Below are positions 25,611-33,214 of a stretch of DNA of 33,214 nt, in pieces. Made by a program: the position numbers and the translations under genes. The DNA is from Thermoleophilaceae bacterium (GTDB taxonomy: Bacteria > Actinomycetota > Thermoleophilia > Solirubrobacterales > Thermoleophilaceae). The notes beneath the pieces are model-generated. The model saw only the letters and a program-made list of their open reading frames with translations. It did not search any database and had not been told where the DNA came from. Location of the stretch: the NCBI GenBank assembly GCA_025937135.1, contig JAICRZ010000011.1, forward strand, positions 1-33,214. The letters run 5' to 3'. Each line of letters begins with the position of its first letter. Position 1 is the first letter of the stretch.

Positions 25611-26570
25611 TCAGGCCCTGCGCGGCGGCTTGTCGACGTCCCGGTGAACGACGTCGACCAGATACTCGCCGCGCTCCTCGATCAGCGCCGCCAGATGCTC
25701 GGCGATCACGACGGAGCGGTGGCGGCCGCCGGTGCACCCGATCCCGATCGTGAGGTGCGACTTGCCCTCGCGCACATATGACGGCAGCAGGTAGTCCAGC
25801 AGCGGCACCAGCCGGTCGTAGAACTCGTCGATGCCGTCGGAGTTCTCGACGTAGTCGATCACCGGCTGGTCGAGGCCGGTCTTGTCGCGCAGCTCGGACT
25901 CGTAGTGCGGGTTCGGCAGGAAGCGCACGTCGAACAGCAGGTCCGCGTCGCGCGGCGCGCCGTGCTTGAAGCCGTAGGTCATGAACGTCACGGCGAGCTT
26001 GCCGACGTGGCCGTGCGGGAGCATCTTGTCGGCCACGACCTTGCGCAGGCGCGCGGCGGACAGGTCGGTGGTGTCGATCGAGACGTCGGCGATCGCCCGC
26101 AGCGGCGCCAGCGCGGTGCGTTCCTGCGCGATCGCGCCGGCCACGCTGCCGCCGTTCGCCAGCGGGTGCCGGCGGCGGGTCTCCTTGAAGCGGTCGATCA
26201 GCACCTGCTCGGTCGCGTCGAGGAACAGCACGCGGTGCTTGACCCCGCGCGTGCCCATGTCCTCGAGCACCTTGGCGAGGCCCTCGAAGTACGTCCCGCC
26301 GCGCACGTCGCACACCACGGCGGCCTTCTCGACCTTCGATCCCTCGTGCGCGAACAGGTCTGCCAGCGACGCGATCATCTCCGGCGGCAGGTTGTCCACG
26401 CAGAAGTAGCCGGCGTCCTCGAAGCACGCCATCGCCTGCGACTTGCCGGCGCCGGAGAAGCCGGTGATCACCACGAAGTCGTCGATCGCCGGCTGCGGCG
26501 CCTCGGCCCCCGCGGCGTCCGTGACGACCAGGCGACGGGCCGCTCGCGCTGCTCTCGACCTGAGTGCCAT
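25611..26570 (-). CDS. rapZ: RapZ/YvcJ nucleotide-binding protein
   Basis: P-loop protein that in E. coli acts as an RNA adaptor controlling glmS and amino-sugar synthesis; in Gram-positives (YvcJ) it is a nucleotide-binding protein of less clear role. The 319 residues contain the P-loop GFSGAGKS (37-44), YFCVDNLPPEMI, the sequence FMTYGFKHGAPRDADLLFDV, and the C-terminal IGIGCTGGRHRSV of the family. The N-terminus has about 28 residues more than usual (basic, Ala/Arg rich), but the ATG overlaps the uvrC stop by one base (TGATG), so this start is likely real. yvcK and whiA, which normally come next in actinobacteria, are missing here. Confidence 0.95.
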   Translation of the reverse strand: MALRSRAARAARRLVVTDAAGAEAPQPAIDDFVVITGFSGAGKSQAMACFEDAGYFCVDNLPPEMIASLADLFAHEGSKVEKAAVVCDVRGGTYFEGLAKVLEDMGTRGVKHRVLFLDATEQVLIDRFKETRRRHPLANGGSVAGAIAQERTALAPLRAIADVSIDTTDLSAARLRKVVADKMLPHGHVGKLAVTFMTYGFKHGAPRDADLLFDVRFLPNPHYESELRDKTGLDQPVIDYVENSDGIDEFYDRLVPLLDYLLPSYVREGKSHLTIGIGCTGGRHRSVVIAEHLAALIEERGEYLVDVVHRDVDKPPRRA

Positions 26571-28450
26571 CAGCGGATCTTGTTCACGTACTCGTAGATG
26601 TCGCGCGCCGTCTTGCCCGGCAGCCCCGGCACCGACTCGAGGTCCTCGCGCGAGGCCGCGAGGAAGCGCTCAGGCGTGCCGAAGTGGGAGAGCAAGAGTC
26701 GCTTACGCGCCGGACCGACTCCCGGCAGGTCGTCGAGCACCGAGCGCGTCATCGCCTTGTCGCGGCGGCCGCGGTGGAACTCGATCGCGAAGCGGTGCGC
26801 CTCGTCGCGCACGCGCTGGAGCAGCTGGAGGGCGGGCGAGGAGTGCGGCAGGACGATCGGGTCGGAGCGGCCGGGCAGGAAGATCTCCTCGATCCGCTTG
26901 GCCAGCGAGACGACCGTGACGCCCAGGTCGCGGAACGGCTCGAGCGCCCGCATGCCCGCCGCGAGCTGGCCCTTGCCGCCGTCGATCACGATCAGCGCCG
27001 GCACCGACGCGAAGCTCGGGTCGTACGAGCGCTCGTGCGGAGAGCGCTCGCGCTGCTGCACGTACTGGCCCATCCGCCTCGTCAGCACCTCGTTCATCGC
27101 CGCGAAGTCATCCTGCGCGGCTTCGCGGATGCCGAAACGGCGATAGTCCGACTTCTTCGGCCCGGCGCCCTCGAACACGACCATCGACGCAACCGTGTGC
27201 GTCGCGCCGAGGTTCGAGATGTCGAAGCACTCGATCCGCATCGGCAGCGTCTCCATGCCGAGCGCCGCCTGAAGGATCTCGAGCGACTCGACCATCTGCA
27301 CGCGCCGGTGCTCGTTGCGCAGCCGGTCCTGGTCGAGCGCCAGGCGTGCGTTGCGCTCGGCGAGCTCGAAGATCCGCCGCTTGTCGCCACGCTCCGGGTG
27401 GCGCACCTCCACGTGCGTGCCGCGCCGGTCGGCCAGCGCCTCGGCAATCGTCTCGAGGTTGCCCGTCGAGCGCGGCACGAGTATCTGCGGCGGCACCGCC
27501 GGCGATGTGGCGTAGTACTGGAGCACGAACTCCTCCACCACCTCGCCCTCGTCCCGGCCGGCCTCGTTCTCGAGGTAGAAGCTCTGCCTGTCGGCGAGCA
27601 CGCCATCGCGAACCTGGAACACCTGAGCGTTCGCATCGGTGCCCTCCGCCGCGACCGCGATCGCGTCAAGAGTGCCGACCGCGCTGTTGGAGATCCGCTG
27701 GCGCTCGAGCAGATGGCGCACCGACTTCAGACGGTTGCGGTACGCGGCTGCCTGCTCGAACTCCTGCGCCGCCGCCGCCTCGGTCATCTGGTGCTCGAGC
27801 TCGCGCTCGATCTGCCGGTAGCGGCCCGACAGGAAGCCGACAACAGCGTCGATCGACCTGCGGTATTCCTCCTTCGACTGGTAGCCGACGCAGGGGGCGC
27901 CGCAGCGCTTGATGAAGTAGTCGAGGCACGGGCTGCCGCTCGCACGGCCCGGCTCCGCGCCGTCGCAGGTGCGGTACTGGAACACCTTGCCGAGCAGGTC
28001 GAGCGTCTCGCGCACGCGCTTGGCGTTCGAGTACGGGCCGAAGTACGCGCGGTTGCGGCGGTGCTTCTCGCGCGTGAAGTAGATCCTCGGAAAATCTTCG
28101 TCGAGCGAGATCGCGATGTAGGGATACGACTTGTCGTCGCGCAGCCGGACGTTGTAGCGCGGGCGGTACTCGCGGATGAAGTTCTGCTCCGCCAGCAGCG
28201 CCTCGGCCTCGGTCTCGGTGACGATGAACTCGATGTGGCCCATCTCGCCCAGCAGGCCGGACGCGCCGCGCGTGGAGGGGTTCGAGAAGTGGCCGGCCAC
28301 GCGCTTGCGCAGCGACTTCGCCTTGCCCACGTAGAGCACACGCCGCTTGTCGTCGCGGAACAGGTAGACGCCGGGCGCGTCGGGCAGGTTGCGCCGCTGG
28401 GCGCGCAGGCGTTCCTCGCGGCTCTGGGACTCGGTTTCGGCGGTTGCCAA
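26570..28450 (-). CDS. uvrC: excinuclease ABC subunit C
   Basis: Makes the two incisions of nucleotide excision repair beside UvrB-bound lesions. Domains in order are GIY-YIG nuclease (GVYLFRDDKRRVLYVGKAKS), a Cys-rich patch (CDGAEPGRASGSPCLDYFIKRCGAPC in pieces: C-D-G, PCLDYF, RCGAPC), the UVR motif (AQEFEQAAAYRNRL), the RNase H-like nuclease (ECFDISNLGATHTVASMVVF and VIDGGKGQL) and two helix-hairpin-helix motifs (LPGVGPARKRLL; VPGLPGKTA). I chose the TTG at 28450 (626 residues). A GTG at 28513 would add 21 residues and overlap the divergent lipoprotein gene by 37 bp. Its stop overlaps the rapZ start. Confidence 0.95.
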   Translation of the reverse strand: MATAETESQSREERLRAQRRNLPDAPGVYLFRDDKRRVLYVGKAKSLRKRVAGHFSNPSTRGASGLLGEMGHIEFIVTETEAEALLAEQNFIREYRPRYNVRLRDDKSYPYIAISLDEDFPRIYFTREKHRRNRAYFGPYSNAKRVRETLDLLGKVFQYRTCDGAEPGRASGSPCLDYFIKRCGAPCVGYQSKEEYRRSIDAVVGFLSGRYRQIERELEHQMTEAAAAQEFEQAAAYRNRLKSVRHLLERQRISNSAVGTLDAIAVAAEGTDANAQVFQVRDGVLADRQSFYLENEAGRDEGEVVEEFVLQYYATSPAVPPQILVPRSTGNLETIAEALADRRGTHVEVRHPERGDKRRIFELAERNARLALDQDRLRNEHRRVQMVESLEILQAALGMETLPMRIECFDISNLGATHTVASMVVFEGAGPKKSDYRRFGIREAAQDDFAAMNEVLTRRMGQYVQQRERSPHERSYDPSFASVPALIVIDGGKGQLAAGMRALEPFRDLGVTVVSLAKRIEEIFLPGRSDPIVLPHSSPALQLLQRVRDEAHRFAIEFHRGRRDKAMTRSVLDDLPGVGPARKRLLLSHFGTPERFLAASREDLESVPGLPGKTARDIYEYVNKIR

Positions 28451-28476
28451 CTCCCATTCGAGGATAGGGTGCGCGC

Positions 28477-29424
28477 GTGACGCGACGGCTGACAGCTCTC
28501 GCGATCGCCGCACTCGCCCTCGCGGGCTGCGGCGGCGGGTCCGCGGGCGGAGCCGCGCAGCCCGCCACGATCGCGATCGACTTCACCCCGAACGCGGTCC
28601 ACGCGCCGATCTACGCGGCAACGCGCGAGCACTTCGACCGCGACCACGGCGTCAACCTCACGATCAGGGGCCCGGGCACGTCGCCGGACTCACTGAAGCT
28701 GCTCCTGGCCGGCAAGGCGGACGTGGCGGTGCTCGACATCCACGACCTCGGCCTCGCGCGCGAGCGCGGCGCGGACGTGGTGGGCATCGGCGCGCTGGTG
28801 GACCGGCCGCTGGCCGCGATCATCTGCGCGCCGAACATCACGCGCCCGCGCGACCTCCAGGGCAGGCGCGTGGGTGTCTCGGGGCTGCCGTCGGACCCCG
28901 CCGTCCTGCGGCCGGTCATGCAGGCCGACGGCGGCGCCTTCGCCAAGCTCCACCTGATCACGATCGGGTTCAACGCGGTGCCGAACCTGATCGCCCACCG
29001 CGTGGCCGGCGTGCCCGCGTTCTGGAACGTCGAGGGCGTCCTGCTCCAGCGCCGCGGCTTCCACCCGCGCATCTTCAAGCTCGACGACTACGGCGCTCCG
29101 CACTATCCCGAGGTCGTGCTCGTCACGAAGCGCTCGACGCTCGTGAAGAGGCGCAAGCTGATCGAGGGCGTGCTGGCGGCAATCGCCGACGGCTCACGAT
29201 CGGTCCTGAAGGACCCCGCGCCCGCCATCGATGACGTGGCCCGCGCCGCCGACGCCGACCGCGGCCTGATCGCCGCTCAGATGAGCGCGCTGAAGCCGAT
29301 CGTGAACCCGTCGCTGCGCTTCGACCGCGGCGTGCTCGAGCAGTGGGCGTCCTTCGACGCCCGCTTCGGCATCCTCAGGCGGCGACCGAGCGTGGCGCGG
29401 ACGTTCGCTCTGAATCTGCGCTGA
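28477..29424 (+). CDS. ThiY/NMT1-like ABC transporter substrate-binding lipoprotein
   Basis: A 315-residue periplasmic-binding-protein-fold lipoprotein. The lipobox LALAGC places the lipid on C18. IAIDFTPNAVHAPIYAA matches the opening of thiamine-pyrimidine (HMP/formylaminopyrimidine) binding proteins, usually D.TPN..H...Y.A; LKLLLAGKADVAVLD and NLIAHRVAGVPAFWNVEG also fit NMT1/THI5-like proteins. No permease or ATPase gene lies beside it, and I see no TPP riboswitch in the 26-bp upstream gap, so the ligand remains open. The GTG has AGGATAGGG upstream. The last 50 bp overlap the 3' end of the GMC oxidoreductase gene on the other strand. Confidence 0.85.
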   Translation: MTRRLTALAIAALALAGCGGGSAGGAAQPATIAIDFTPNAVHAPIYAATREHFDRDHGVNLTIRGPGTSPDSLKLLLAGKADVAVLDIHDLGLARERGADVVGIGALVDRPLAAIICAPNITRPRDLQGRRVGVSGLPSDPAVLRPVMQADGGAFAKLHLITIGFNAVPNLIAHRVAGVPAFWNVEGVLLQRRGFHPRIFKLDDYGAPHYPEVVLVTKRSTLVKRRKLIEGVLAAIADGSRSVLKDPAPAIDDVARAADADRGLIAAQMSALKPIVNPSLRFDRGVLEQWASFDARFGILRRRPSVARTFALNLR

Positions 29425-30964
29425 CGCGCCCGAGGATCAGGTCGGCGCCCTTCTCGGCGATCATGATCGCCGGCGCGTTCGTGTTGCCGGACGTGATCCG
29501 CGGCATCGACGAGGCGTCGATCACGCGCAGGCCCTCGACGCCGCGCACGCGCAGCTCGGTGTCGAGCACCGAATCGCCCTCGCGACCCATGCGGCAGGTG
29601 CACGACGGGTGGTAGGTGTGCTGCGCCTCGGCGCGCACCCAGGCCTCGATCTGCTCGTCGGTCTTCACGCCGTCGCCGGGGTCGATGTTGCGCACCGTGA
29701 TCTTGCCGAGCGGGCCGCTGTAGGCGATCTCGCGGGAGAGACGAACCGCCTGGATCACCGTGCGCATCTCCTCCGGGTCCTGGAACCAGCCGAGCCGGAT
29801 CGCCGGCGCGGCGTGCGGGTCGGCGGAGCGCAGCCGCACCTCGCCCTCGCTCGTCGGCCGGACGAACGAGGGGCCGAGCGTGTATGCCGGCTTCGGATAC
29901 GTGCGGAAGCCGTTGTCGAAGTAGTACGCCGCGCCGAGCAGGAGCTGGAAGTCGGGCGCCTCGATGCCGTCGCGGATGCGCACGTGTGCGCCCGCCTCGG
30001 CCACGTTCGACGACAGCATCCCCTTGCCGCGCCCGGCGATGTACTGGACGAGGTGCTGTGGCTTGGTCGCCTCCAGCAGCGTCTTAGTGTCGCGGCACTC
30101 GAAGGTGACCGTCATCAGCGGATGGTCCTGGAGGTGGCGCCCGACGTGCGGCGAGTCCACCACAGGCTCGATGCCGTGCTCGCGCAGGTGGTCGGCGGGC
30201 CCGATGCCGGACAGCATCAGCAACTGGGGGGAGTTGAAGGATCCCGCCGACACGATCACCTCGCGCTCCGCGCGCACGGTCCCCGAATGGGATTCGACAC
30301 CCACCGCACGACCGCCCTCGATCACCAGCCGGTGAACGTGGGCGCCGGTCTCCACCGTCAGGTTCGGTCGCTTCTCGACCGGATGCAGGAACGCGTCGGC
30401 GGCGCTCCAGCGGCGGCCGCGCTTCTGCGTGAGCTGGAGCGGCCCGGCCCCCTCCTGCTCGGCGCCGTTGAAGTCGTCGTTCGGCCTGATCCCGGCGGCC
30501 TGCGCGGACTCCACGAACGGCTCCGACAGCGTGCTCGCCCAGGTCGGATCGGCGATGTTCAGCTCGCCCGCCTGGCCGTGGTATTCGTCGTGGATGCGCT
30601 CGTTGTGCTCGGAGCGCTTGAAGTACGGGAGCACGTCGGCGTAGCTCCAGCCGGTGGCGCCGTCCTCGTTCGCCCACGCGTCGTACACGGAGCGATGGCC
30701 GCGCATGTAGATCATCGCGTTCATCGAGCTCGACCCGCCGAGCGAGCGCCCGCGCGGCAGGTACATCGAGCGGCCGATCAGGCTCGGCTCGGGCTCGGAG
30801 TCGTAGTTCCAGTCGAGGTCGGTGCGGAACTGCTTCGCGAAGCCGACCGGGATGCGGATGTTCATCTTGCGGTCCGACCCACCCGCCTCGAGCAGCAGCA
30901 CGCGTATGCCTGGGTCGGCGCTCAGGCGATTCGCGAGCACGCAGCCGGCGGACCCGGCGCCCAC
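29375..30964 (-). CDS. GMC family FAD-dependent oxidoreductase (choline/alcohol dehydrogenase-like)
   Basis: Flavoprotein that oxidises an alcohol; 529 residues from the first standard start codon. FAD binding is shown by GAGSAGCVLANRLS, LLLEAGG and the GMC signature PRGRSLGGSSSMNAMIYMRG. The C-terminal signature gives active-site residues: His in HTYHPSCTCRMG and Asn in SGNTNAPAIMIAEKGADLIL. Most relatives start a few residues earlier with a DYIVVGAGSAG strand. Those residues (ADYDYIVV) are present in frame upstream of the GTG at 30964, yet no ATG, GTG or TTG precedes them before the frame enters the hydrolase gene; an ATC at 30988 is the only nearby candidate. The substrate is unknown; BetA-like choline dehydrogenase is one option. 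The 3' end overlaps the lipoprotein gene. Confidence 0.9.
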   Translation of the reverse strand: MGAGSAGCVLANRLSADPGIRVLLLEAGGSDRKMNIRIPVGFAKQFRTDLDWNYDSEPEPSLIGRSMYLPRGRSLGGSSSMNAMIYMRGHRSVYDAWANEDGATGWSYADVLPYFKRSEHNERIHDEYHGQAGELNIADPTWASTLSEPFVESAQAAGIRPNDDFNGAEQEGAGPLQLTQKRGRRWSAADAFLHPVEKRPNLTVETGAHVHRLVIEGGRAVGVESHSGTVRAEREVIVSAGSFNSPQLLMLSGIGPADHLREHGIEPVVDSPHVGRHLQDHPLMTVTFECRDTKTLLEATKPQHLVQYIAGRGKGMLSSNVAEAGAHVRIRDGIEAPDFQLLLGAAYYFDNGFRTYPKPAYTLGPSFVRPTSEGEVRLRSADPHAAPAIRLGWFQDPEEMRTVIQAVRLSREIAYSGPLGKITVRNIDPGDGVKTDEQIEAWVRAEAQHTYHPSCTCRMGREGDSVLDTELRVRGVEGLRVIDASSMPRITSGNTNAPAIMIAEKGADLILGRVSADSERTSAPRSVAA

Positions 30965-30998
30965 GACGATGTAGTCGTAGTCGGCGATGCTCCGGACG

Positions 30999-31865
30999 CT
31001 ACCGGACCGGCGCTCCCGGCGGGACGAACGCGCCGATCAGCTCCGCGAGGCGCTCGGGCTGATCCTCGGGGATGAACGCCAGGGTGTCGCGAACCTCCTC
31101 GTGCCGGGCGTCCGGGATCACGCGCGCGAGGCGGCGCCCGTGCGCCTTCGGGAACACGGGGCTCGGCGCCCGCTGCCACACGATCAGCGCGGGGATCCGC
31201 AGCTCACGCAGCTTGCGGGCGGCGCGCATGGTGTCGCGCGGCCGCGCGTGCTTGACGATCTCGCGCAGGTCGCGGCGCACGCCCGAGTCCTTCAGCGGCG
31301 CCCCGAAGTACCCCTCGAGAATCTCCCTCTCGGGGAGGTTCTTCGTGATGGGGGTGAGCAGCGTCCACTGTCCCGCACGGGTGGCGAACGCCTTCAGCAG
31401 GAGCGCGAAGATCGGCGGGACGAACGCGAGCGGGCGCAGCGGCTTGATCGCCCAGGGCAGGAAGTTCGTGAACGCGTCGCCCGGCGTGAGCACAACGCGG
31501 CCGATCCGCTCCGGATGCTCGGTCACGAGCACCTGCGTGAGCGCGTCGCCGGTGTCGTTCGAGATCACGGTCACGTCGTCGAGATCGAGTGCCGCGATGA
31601 AGTCGGCGATCAGGCGCGCCAGTCCCGGCGCGCTGCGATCGGCGCCGTGCGGCAGCGGGTGGCTGTGCGCTCCCAGCGGGAGGTCGGGGGCCACGCAGCG
31701 GTAGCGGTCCGCCAGCAGCGGCACGACCTTGCGCCAATGGTCGCCGTTGACGAACAGCCCGTGGACGAAGACGAGCACCGGGCCGTGACCCCGCTCGCGA
31801 TAGGCGATCGTGCCCTGCGGCAACTCCACCGTGCGCTCGTCGCCGAGGGCCGCCGAGATCGACAT
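30999..31865 (-). CDS. alpha/beta-fold hydrolase with incomplete catalytic triad
   Basis: A 288-residue alpha/beta hydrolase of the haloalkane-dehalogenase/epoxide-hydrolase type. Oxyanion strand LVFVHGLFVNGDHW and nucleophile elbow VISNDTGDALTQ are clear, the nucleophile being the Asp. The place where an acid is expected reads WQRAPSPVFPKAH, without Asp or Glu, and the end reads FIPEDQPERLAELI with no His in the usual spot. So the enzyme may be inactive or use other residues. The ATG at 31865 lacks a clear ribosome site; a GTG at 31913, directly after the metallo-hydrolase stop, would add 16 residues and fits tight coupling. The GMC gene follows closely. Substrate unknown. Confidence 0.85.
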   Translation of the reverse strand: MSISAALGDERTVELPQGTIAYRERGHGPVLVFVHGLFVNGDHWRKVVPLLADRYRCVAPDLPLGAHSHPLPHGADRSAPGLARLIADFIAALDLDDVTVISNDTGDALTQVLVTEHPERIGRVVLTPGDAFTNFLPWAIKPLRPLAFVPPIFALLLKAFATRAGQWTLLTPITKNLPEREILEGYFGAPLKDSGVRRDLREIVKHARPRDTMRAARKLRELRIPALIVWQRAPSPVFPKAHGRRLARVIPDARHEEVRDTLAFIPEDQPERLAELIGAFVPPGAPVR

Positions 31866-31913
31866 GCAGCGATTGTCCGCCCGCACCGGCGGCGCCCGTG
31901 TGAGACCGGCCAC

Positions 31914-32582
31914 TCAGGCGGGCACGGCGGGCACCACGACCGCGGGGCCGTCGAGGTCCGCGGTGTCGAACGACGGCGCGTCGCAGCGCACGACCGGGCG
32001 GTCGCCCTGCATCCCGAGGAACTCGTCGGCGGTCTCGAGGAACGAGATCGCGGGCGTCCGGTAGTGCATCGGCACGACCCAGCGTGCGCCGATCCGCTCC
32101 GCTATGGCGGTCGCCTGGCGCGCGCCGATCGTGGGTCCGTCGCCGACCGGGATCATCAGCAGGTCGACCTCACCGATCGCGTCCGCCTGCTCGGGGCGCA
32201 GGTCGGCCTGGCCGAAGTCGCCGAAGTGGCAGACGCGGATCCGGCCCAGGGTGAAGACGAAGATCGAGTTCGGCCCGCGCATCGTGCCCGCCTGCTCGTC
32301 GTGCTCCGACGCCACCGCCACCACCTCGCCGATCGGCGACTCGAGGCGGCCGGCCGTCGAGCGGATGACTGCGGGCGAGCCGCCGATGCTCTCGGCGCTG
32401 TTGTGGTCGAAGTGCTCGTGCGTGATCAGGAGGAGGTCGGCCGTCACGCCGTCGATCGGCGGGTACTCGAACGTCATGCCGCGTTTCGCGAGCGCCTCGC
32501 CCGGGACGCCGAACGGGTCGATGAACACCGTCGCCTCCGCCTCCAGGCGAAATGCGGACTGGCCGTACCACTGGATCTTCAT
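31914..32582 (-). CDS. UlaG-like metallo-beta-lactamase-fold hydrolase
   Basis: A 222-residue protein of the metal-dependent hydrolase (L-ascorbate-6-phosphate lactonase-like) branch of the MBL fold. It starts MKIQWYGQSAFRLE, a typical opening. The metal-binding motif is THEHFDHN (H55, H57, D59, H60), followed by HFGDFGQ and the late MHYRT. Family members hydrolyse lactones or phosphodiesters; the substrate here is unknown. The ATG lies 15 bp beyond the stop of the response regulator gene, and the alpha/beta hydrolase follows at once, so the three are probably one transcript. Confidence 0.9.
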   Translation of the reverse strand: MKIQWYGQSAFRLEAEATVFIDPFGVPGEALAKRGMTFEYPPIDGVTADLLLITHEHFDHNSAESIGGSPAVIRSTAGRLESPIGEVVAVASEHDEQAGTMRGPNSIFVFTLGRIRVCHFGDFGQADLRPEQADAIGEVDLLMIPVGDGPTIGARQATAIAERIGARWVVPMHYRTPAISFLETADEFLGMQGDRPVVRCDAPSFDTADLDGPAVVVPAVPA

Positions 32583-32597
32583 GACGGTCCCATCTGC

Positions 32598-33214
32598 TCA
32601 GAGGTTCCGCTGCGCCCAGAGCGCAGCCTGGGTGCGGTCGGTCACGCCGATCGTCTGGAAGACGCGCGTGAGGTGTGCCTTCACGGTCTTCTCGCTGATC
32701 TCGAGCCGCCGCGCGATCAGCTTGTTCGGCATGCCCTCGGCGACGAGCCCGAGCACCTCGCGCTCGCGGTCGGTCAGCTCGACGGTGGCCGGCCGCGCGT
32801 CGGCGCGCGCGCTGATGACCGCGTGCGCGGCCTTCGGCGCAAGCGGCGACTCGCCGCGCGCGGCGGCCAGGATCCCGCGGTGGAGCTCGTCGGGCTCGAG
32901 GTCCTTGAGCAGGTACCCGACCGCGCCGGCGTCGAGAGCCTCGAGGATCCGCTCGCGATCGGAGAACGAGGTGAGCACGACCACGTGCGCCGAGGGGACC
33001 GCCGCCCCGATCCGGCGCGTGGCCTCGATGCCGTCCACCTCGGGCATCGACAGGTCCATCAGCACGACGTCCGGGTTCAGCTCCACGGCGCGCTGCACGG
33101 CCTGCTCGCCGTCCGCCGCCTCGCCGGCCACCTCCACGTCCCCGCGGTTCGCGAGCAGATCGACCAGGCCGGCGCGCACGACGGCGTGGTCCTCCACGAT
33201 CAGCACACGGATCA
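32598..33214 (-). CDS. NarL/FixJ-type response regulator (start just outside window)
   Basis: A two-component DNA-binding regulator of about 205 residues. The receiver domain shows LIVEDHAVVRAGL, phospho-acceptor Asp in VVLMDLSMPEVDG (about D54), the switch Thr in VVLTSFSD and Lys in YLLKD. The LuxR-type helix-turn-helix is LTDREREVLGLVAEGMPNKLIARRLEISEKTVKAHL. Reading the last bases, the frame continues above a GTG at 33206 through codons for Arg and Ile to TG at the window edge, so the true start is very probably an ATG missing one base (MIRVLIVEDH). The sensor kinase presumably lies just outside; this is inference. Confidence 0.95.
   Translation of the reverse strand, partial: IRVLIVEDHAVVRAGLVDLLANRGDVEVAGEAADGEQAVQRAVELNPDVVLMDLSMPEVDGIEATRRIGAAVPSAHVVVLTSFSDRERILEALDAGAVGYLLKDLEPDELHRGILAAARGESPLAPKAAHAVISARADARPATVELTDREREVLGLVAEGMPNKLIARRLEISEKTVKAHLTRVFQTIGVTDRTQAALWAQRNL

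Noticed and set aside
28451-28476. TPP riboswitch ahead of the ThiY-like gene
   Set aside because: Only 26 bp separate it from uvrC, and no THI-box sequence is visible.

Overview
The window is about 33 kb of very GC-rich bacterial chromosome, densely packed with genes and rich in GTG/TTG starts. The gene families and their order point to Actinomycetota, most likely the deep-branching Thermoleophilia (Solirubrobacter/Conexibacter-like). That placement is an inference from gene content and composition; no 16S gene is present. Genes for glycolysis, tRNA charging, tRNA/rRNA modification and DNA repair mark it as core chromosome, and no insertion sequence, prophage or CRISPR array was seen.

Layout, left to right. 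(1) 1-1195: the start of ccmF, cut by the window edge, and ccmE, for cytochrome c maturation (System I), on the minus strand. (2) 1223-9366, minus strand: a secreted penicillin-acylase-family hydrolase, a cupin, a CPA-type Na+/H+ antiporter, a protein built from two copies of a Cys-pair/Trp-rich unit, an RsbW-like anti-sigma kinase, an LPxTG-tailed blue-copper protein, a Gly-rich membrane protein and an NTF2-like protein. (3) 9395-9467: tRNA-Gly(CCC). (4) 9501-11265, plus strand: a ccmG/tlpA-like thioredoxin, ccmH and ccdA in one overlapping operon, the redox half of cytochrome c assembly. (5) 11280-15684, minus: a GT2 glycosyltransferase, argS, rlmH and an M48 (Ste24-like) protease. (6) 15712-18148, plus: a coupled trio of calcineurin-like phosphoesterase, threonine-rich lipoprotein and PknB-type Ser/Thr kinase. 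(7) 18117-19764, minus: hsp20 then tgt, behind a readable promoter; a divergent SDR dehydrogenase follows at 19859-20638. (8) 20719-25196, minus: a glycolytic operon transcribed gap-pgk-tpiA-gpmI with overlapping stop/start codons. (9) 25197-25610: a non-coding block with three about 60-bp units, each carrying a diverged inverted repeat. (10) 25611-28450, minus: rapZ and uvrC. (11) 28477-29424, plus: a ThiY/NMT1-like lipoprotein. (12) 29375-33214, minus: a GMC oxidoreductase, an alpha/beta hydrolase, an UlaG-like metallo-hydrolase and a NarL-type response regulator cut one base short by the window edge.

The most unusual feature is at 25.2-25.6 kb. In many actinobacteria uvrC-rapZ is followed by yvcK and whiA and then, directly or after a few genes, by gap-pgk-tpiA. 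Here yvcK and whiA are absent from that position and the inverted-repeat block lies between rapZ and gap. Other points worth a look are a Cys-type CcmE whose motif ends in Phe instead of Tyr, an ArgRS whose HIGH motif reads NAAT, a tandemly duplicated possible zinc protein of no recognised family, a GMC oxidoreductase without a proper start codon, and an alpha/beta hydrolase with an incomplete catalytic triad. No complete new defence or mobile system was recognised.
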